Assembly (NCBI GenBank): GCA_002482865.1
Contig: DLGU01000163.1
Location: 22,187-28,475 of the forward strand
DNA: 6,289 nt
Direction: 5' to 3'
Source: Porphyrobacter sp. UBA7686
GTDB lineage: Bacteria; Pseudomonadota; Alphaproteobacteria; Sphingomonadales; Sphingomonadaceae
The notes below the pieces were generated by a model. That model searched no databases, was not told the DNA's origin, and worked only from the letters and a program-made list of their open reading frames with translations. Below, piece after piece: positions 6,262 through 6,289 of this stretch (positions within the stretch are counted from its first letter, which is position 1; every line of letters starts with the position of its first letter). The position numbers were made by a program, and so were the translations under genes.

Positions 6262-6289
6262 TCCTCTTTAGTGCCGTTCGTCTCGAGCG
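6258..6289 (-). CDS. Possible 3' tail of an upstream gene overlapping the YeeZ-like start
   Basis: On the minus strand, one frame reads LETNGTKEE and then TGA at 6260-6258, which overlaps the YeeZ-like ATG as ATGA. The same four-base overlap joins two other gene pairs in this window, and coupling would excuse the poorly spaced ribosome-binding site there. Only nine whole codons are visible, so no family can be assigned and the reading could be chance. Confidence 0.22.
   Translation of the reverse strand, partial: LETNGTKEE

Noticed and set aside
1..6289. TCGAG at the first bases and CTCGAG near the last bases, hinting at cloned ends or a terminal repeat
   Set aside because: A six-base restriction-like motif in GC-rich DNA is expected by chance, and the flanking bases differ at the two ends.

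Overview
The window looks like ordinary chromosome of a GC-rich alphaproteobacterium. The protein styles (alphaproteobacterial GST, YdbS/YdbT PH-domain pair, YeeZ-like SDR) and the compact gene packing suggest Sphingomonadales, perhaps Erythrobacteraceae (Erythrobacter/Porphyrobacter-like). That placement is inference from recall, not a search. Nearly all of the window is coding. Genes overlap by one to four bases within operons and by 55 bases at one convergent junction. I see no tRNA, rRNA, CRISPR array, phage gene, transposase or plasmid gene.

Layout from the left. (1) A leftward operon at 1-886: a glutathione S-transferase-family protein (886 to 239) followed by a short-chain dehydrogenase (239 to 1, cut by the window edge), joined by a TAATG stop/start. 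(2) A 109-base divergent intergenic region. (3) A rightward membrane-protein pair at 996-3070: a YdbS-like protein with one bacterial PH (bPH2/DUF304) domain, coupled by ATGA to a YdbT-like protein with three such repeats. (4) A leftward small GNAT-fold acetyltransferase of the YjdJ type (3333 to 3016), whose 3' end overlaps the end of ydbT. (5) A 52-base divergent gap, then a rightward pair at 3386-5328: a PLP-dependent threonine aldolase-family enzyme coupled by ATGA to a ten-helix EamA/DMT transporter. (6) A 138-base convergent gap almost filled by an inverted repeat (5334-5463) with 28-base arms. (7) A leftward YeeZ-like NAD(P)-binding SDR (6261 to 5467). The last bases of the window may hold the tail of another leftward gene overlapping its start.

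How they work together. The GST and SDR are probably co-translated, which would suit oxidation or detoxification of a small organic substrate, but the substrate is unknown. YdbS and YdbT are known as paired membrane proteins. The threonine aldolase and EamA exporter are tightly coupled, so they may split and export an amino acid or related metabolite (inference). The most noteworthy non-coding object is the 5334-5463 palindrome, which looks like a dispersed REP/MITE-type element placed exactly between two convergent stop codons. I found no clear candidate for a new multi-gene system.
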